A stretch of DNA of 64,000 bases from Helicobacter pullorum NCTC 12824 (GTDB taxonomy: Bacteria; Campylobacterota; Campylobacteria; Campylobacterales; Helicobacteraceae), in assembly GCF_017979475.1 (NCBI RefSeq), contig NZ_JAERIT010000004.1, positions 1 through 64,000 of the forward strand. The letters are read 5' to 3'. The notes under the pieces are model-generated. The model was given only the letters and a program-made list of their open reading frames with translations, did no database searches and had not been told where the DNA came from. Below, one piece after another: positions 61,890-64,000 of this stretch (positions are counted from its first letter, which is position 1; the number at the start of each line of letters is the position of its first letter). The position numbers were made by a program, and so were the translations under genes.

Positions 61890-63113
61890 TTAAATAATTT
61901 GTTTTCCGCCAATATAAAGAGCTTCGGCTTTTTTGGTGTATAATAGCAACATGAGTGCAAGTTGCTCTTTGGCTTTGGTTTTGAAAACTGCAAAGTCTGG
62001 CAAAAATCCCTTTTTTAAGCTTCCTGCTTTGATGCCTAGGGGATTATCTTTGTGGGCATAGTAGGTAACTCCAAGCAACAAATCTTTTGCCAAAGATTCA
62101 AGATCATAATCCATATAGGCATACAAGGCAGTGCGTAATTCATCAAGCAAAGAGAGCGAATCATTAGAACTTTTGCCATCGGTTGCAAAAATAGGGTGGA
62201 TTTGAGATTGTTTGCAGAGATTTAAATCTAAAATTTTGTTGTTTAATAAGCGATTTGATTTGGGGCAAGAGATAATTTTCCCTTGCATTTTTGCAATCAT
62301 TTCTAAGTCTTTGTGTGTGGCTTCTAAACAATGGACAAAATAAGGTTTTAGCCCTCTAAAAGAATTTAAAAAGTCAGAAATGGTATAAAAGGGTTGCATT
62401 TTTGTGTGGAAAAATCTTTCAAAAAAGCCTTGAAAATAGCCCTTTTTGGTTTCTAGCCACTCTCTTTCTTCTTTGGATTCTAAAAAATGCACACTAAGGG
62501 GCAGAGATTGAGTTTTGGCAAGATTTAAAACTTTTTGTAGCATTTTAGAATGCACAGAATAGGGCGAGTGAATGGCTAATGCGGGGAAGAAATGATGAGA
62601 AGAGAATTGCTGTGAATCTTGCAATCTTGTAAGTAGATTTTGGTAGAGCATATCCAAAGCTTCTACTTTAGAACCGATGGCTTCATTGAAATACAAAACG
62701 CGTAAAGGGCTATTTGCTAAAGCTTCTAAATCATACCCATAGCTAGAGATTGCCCCTACAAAACCTACGCCACTTTGCAAAAGAGTTTGGATAGTATTTT
62801 GCATTTGTAATTGAAGTGAAGAATCCATGAGGGATTCTCGATTTTCTATCACACTATCAAGCCATTTTCCAAAATTGCCAAACTTCAAACTTCCTTCATT
62901 TTGGCTAAATTCTAAATGAATATGTAAGTTTGTTAGTGCAGGGGTAATTACGCAGTTTTGGTAATATTTTTGGGATTTTGCAGGCTTGTTTTGGAGATTT
63001 TCATAGGTATCAATTTCTAAAATTTCATTTTCATTGAAGTAGATTCCACCATTTTTAATGATAGAAAAATCCTCATTGCAAAGCAATAAATAATCAGCCC
63101 CAATAAGATACAT
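61890..63113 (-). CDS. Amidohydrolase, probable aminofutalosine deaminase
   Basis: 407 residues of the TrzA/AtzB-type metal-dependent hydrolase family: NLHIHLEFS with the HxH metal site, AIHSPYSVHSKML, HFLESKEEREWLE, YFVHCLEATHKD and PIFATDGKSSNDSLSLLDEL with Asp. In Campylobacter/Helicobacter such proteins are annotated as aminofutalosine deaminase of the futalosine menaquinone pathway, used by this group. Helicobacter MTAN also acts on aminofutalosine directly, so exact substrate is unsettled. Overlaps the mscS stop by 1 bp. Confidence 0.78.
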   Translation of the reverse strand: MYLIGADYLLLCNEDFSIIKNGGIYFNENEILEIDTYENLQNKPAKSQKYYQNCVITPALTNLHIHLEFSQNEGSLKFGNFGKWLDSVIENRESLMDSSLQLQMQNTIQTLLQSGVGFVGAISSYGYDLEALANSPLRVLYFNEAIGSKVEALDMLYQNLLTRLQDSQQFSSHHFFPALAIHSPYSVHSKMLQKVLNLAKTQSLPLSVHFLESKEEREWLETKKGYFQGFFERFFHTKMQPFYTISDFLNSFRGLKPYFVHCLEATHKDLEMIAKMQGKIISCPKSNRLLNNKILDLNLCKQSQIHPIFATDGKSSNDSLSLLDELRTALYAYMDYDLESLAKDLLLGVTYYAHKDNPLGIKAGSLKKGFLPDFAVFKTKAKEQLALMLLLYTKKAEALYIGGKQII

Positions 63114-63970
63114 TATTTATCTCCCCTAAGCAATGGAGTTTGGGTGGGATTGATATTAATATCAAGCTTGTTGTAAGGTATTTCAATGCCCTTTTGTTCA
63201 AAGGTTGCTTTAACTTTTTGGGGAAGAGTAATGTTGGCTTGAAAATAATCTGCTGTATTAACCCAAAACCTCACAAGCAAATCCACACTGCTAGTATTTA
63301 GTGCATTTACACCTATAACAGGTGCGGGATCTTTTAGTACCAAAGAATCTTCGTTGAAAATTTCTTCTAAAATTTCCTTTGCTTTGGCAATGTCGCTACC
63401 ATAATCAATTCCAAAGATTAAATCCATTCTTCGTGTTGGATTGATATTGATATTGATAATGGGTGTAGAAACAAGAAGGGAATTTGGCATAATGATGACT
63501 TGATTGTCTAGTGTTGTGAGTTTGGTTTCAAAAAGGTTGATAGAATCAACTTTGCCTACCATAGAATTTACGCTAATGACATCCCCGCGATTAAATCTTC
63601 TTAAAACAACCAAAATAATTCCGCTTGCAAGATTAGATAAAGAATCCTTTAGTGACAAAGCAATTGCCAAACCAGCAGTTCCTAAGACAGCTATAATTGA
63701 GGTTGTTTTAACGCCAAGATTGCTTAAGGCGGTGATAAAGGTTAAAAGCAAGATTCCAGCAAAAACAACATTTTTTAAAAAAACTCCCAAAGTTTCATCT
63801 TTGGTTGCTTTGATGATTGCTTTTGAGGTGTATTTAGAGAGGATTCTAGCAAGATAGTATCCAAAAAGTAGGATTAAGATAGCACTGATTAGATGAGGGG
63901 TAAAATTGATTGCCCATTCAAAAAATTTATCCATCAATAATAAAAGTTTTTCTTCTATTTTTGCATTCAT
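63113..63970 (-). CDS. MscS-family mechanosensitive ion channel
   Basis: 285 residues from ATG 63970 (ATG 63973 just before is possible; AAGGA lies 3-6 nt upstream). Three helices: about 18-40, 61-80 and the pore helix about 88-112 (VLGTAGLAIALSLKDSLSNLASGI, in two parts), with the TM3 Gly/Ala pattern of MscS. The beta domain follows (RFNRGDVISVNSMVGKVDSI), ending in a short tail. Osmotic release valve in the inner membrane. First visible gene of the downstream operon. Confidence 0.92.
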   Translation of the reverse strand: MNAKIEEKLLLLMDKFFEWAINFTPHLISAILILLFGYYLARILSKYTSKAIIKATKDETLGVFLKNVVFAGILLLTFITALSNLGVKTTSIIAVLGTAGLAIALSLKDSLSNLASGIILVVLRRFNRGDVISVNSMVGKVDSINLFETKLTTLDNQVIIMPNSLLVSTPIINININPTRRMDLIFGIDYGSDIAKAKEILEEIFNEDSLVLKDPAPVIGVNALNTSSVDLLVRFWVNTADYFQANITLPQKVKATFEQKGIEIPYNKLDININPTQTPLLRGDK

Positions 63971-64000
63971 CATTAGTCCTTAAAAGATTTTTTTGCCTTT

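Overview
The window is a low-GC, densely packed chromosome segment from a campylobacterotal bacterium, most likely an enterohepatic (non-pylori) Helicobacter. The gene order supports this: rplI-hslV-hslU-era-csd6, waaA-flgZ-nif3-glyQ, NFACT-recN-nadK and comF-tmk-coaD are blocks I know from Helicobacter pylori, while selenium genes (selD, mnmH), glnK-amtB and a paired dynamin locus set it apart from H. pylori. No insertion sequence, prophage, CRISPR array or rRNA was seen; there is one tRNA. Species assignment is inference.

Layout. 1-190: tail of an outer-membrane beta-barrel/autotransporter gene, then about 620 bp of repeat- and hairpin-rich non-coding DNA. 0.8-7.3 kb: selD, a TauE/SafE permease with a frameshift, a CPA2 antiporter, flavodoxin, prfB and mnmH. 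7.4-9.1 kb: glnK-amtB. 9.1-13.4 kb: SH3-aroE-hpf-cca and purM. 13.6-16.4 kb: a poly-G phase-variable glycosyltransferase-like gene and a solitary trpB of clearly higher GC. 16.4-26.5 kb, minus strand: ilvE-SPFH-hisIE-DUF2393-pdxA, then thrC-glyQ-nif3-flgZ-waaA-rluA. 26.5-32.5 kb: flgH behind a sigma-54 promoter, phosphate permease, phosphoesterase, P-type ATPase. 32.7-44.5 kb, minus strand: sodB, a small disordered protein, NFACT protein, recN, nadK, a membrane protein, a J-domain protein, two dynamin-like GTPases and an MFS carrier. 44.7-51.8 kb: rplI-hslVU-era-csd6, rdgB, YajR-like MFS, ttcA. 51.8-56.4 kb: pta-ackA and gap-pgi. 56.5-64 kb: HU gene with a leader holding two mini-ORFs, tRNA-Arg(CCT), a SIMPL protein, then the minus-strand operon mscS-deaminase-pgm-pyrC-coaD-tmk-comF.

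How the genes work together. SelD makes selenophosphate; MnmH, 4.4 kb away, uses it for tRNA selenouridine. SelD is itself a selenoprotein: its catalytic codon 15 is an in-frame UGA followed at once by a perfect 7-bp hairpin, so naive gene calling starts the protein 91 codons late. GlnK-AmtB handle ammonium; pta-ackA and gap-pgi serve central carbon metabolism; waaA and csd6 build the envelope; FlgH and FlgZ serve the flagellum, with FlgZ (an RpoN chaperone in H. pylori) in the same window as a visible RpoN promoter. Many neighbours overlap as TAATG or ATGA, indicating translational coupling.

Most notable: Sec-containing SelD; the G12 tract that, by the best-supported start codon, leaves the glycosyltransferase-like gene OFF; a probable AUC start on the CPA2 antiporter; compositionally foreign trpB; and two Shine-Dalgarno-led mini-ORFs upstream of the HU gene. 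All coordinates and motifs were read by eye; no searches were run.
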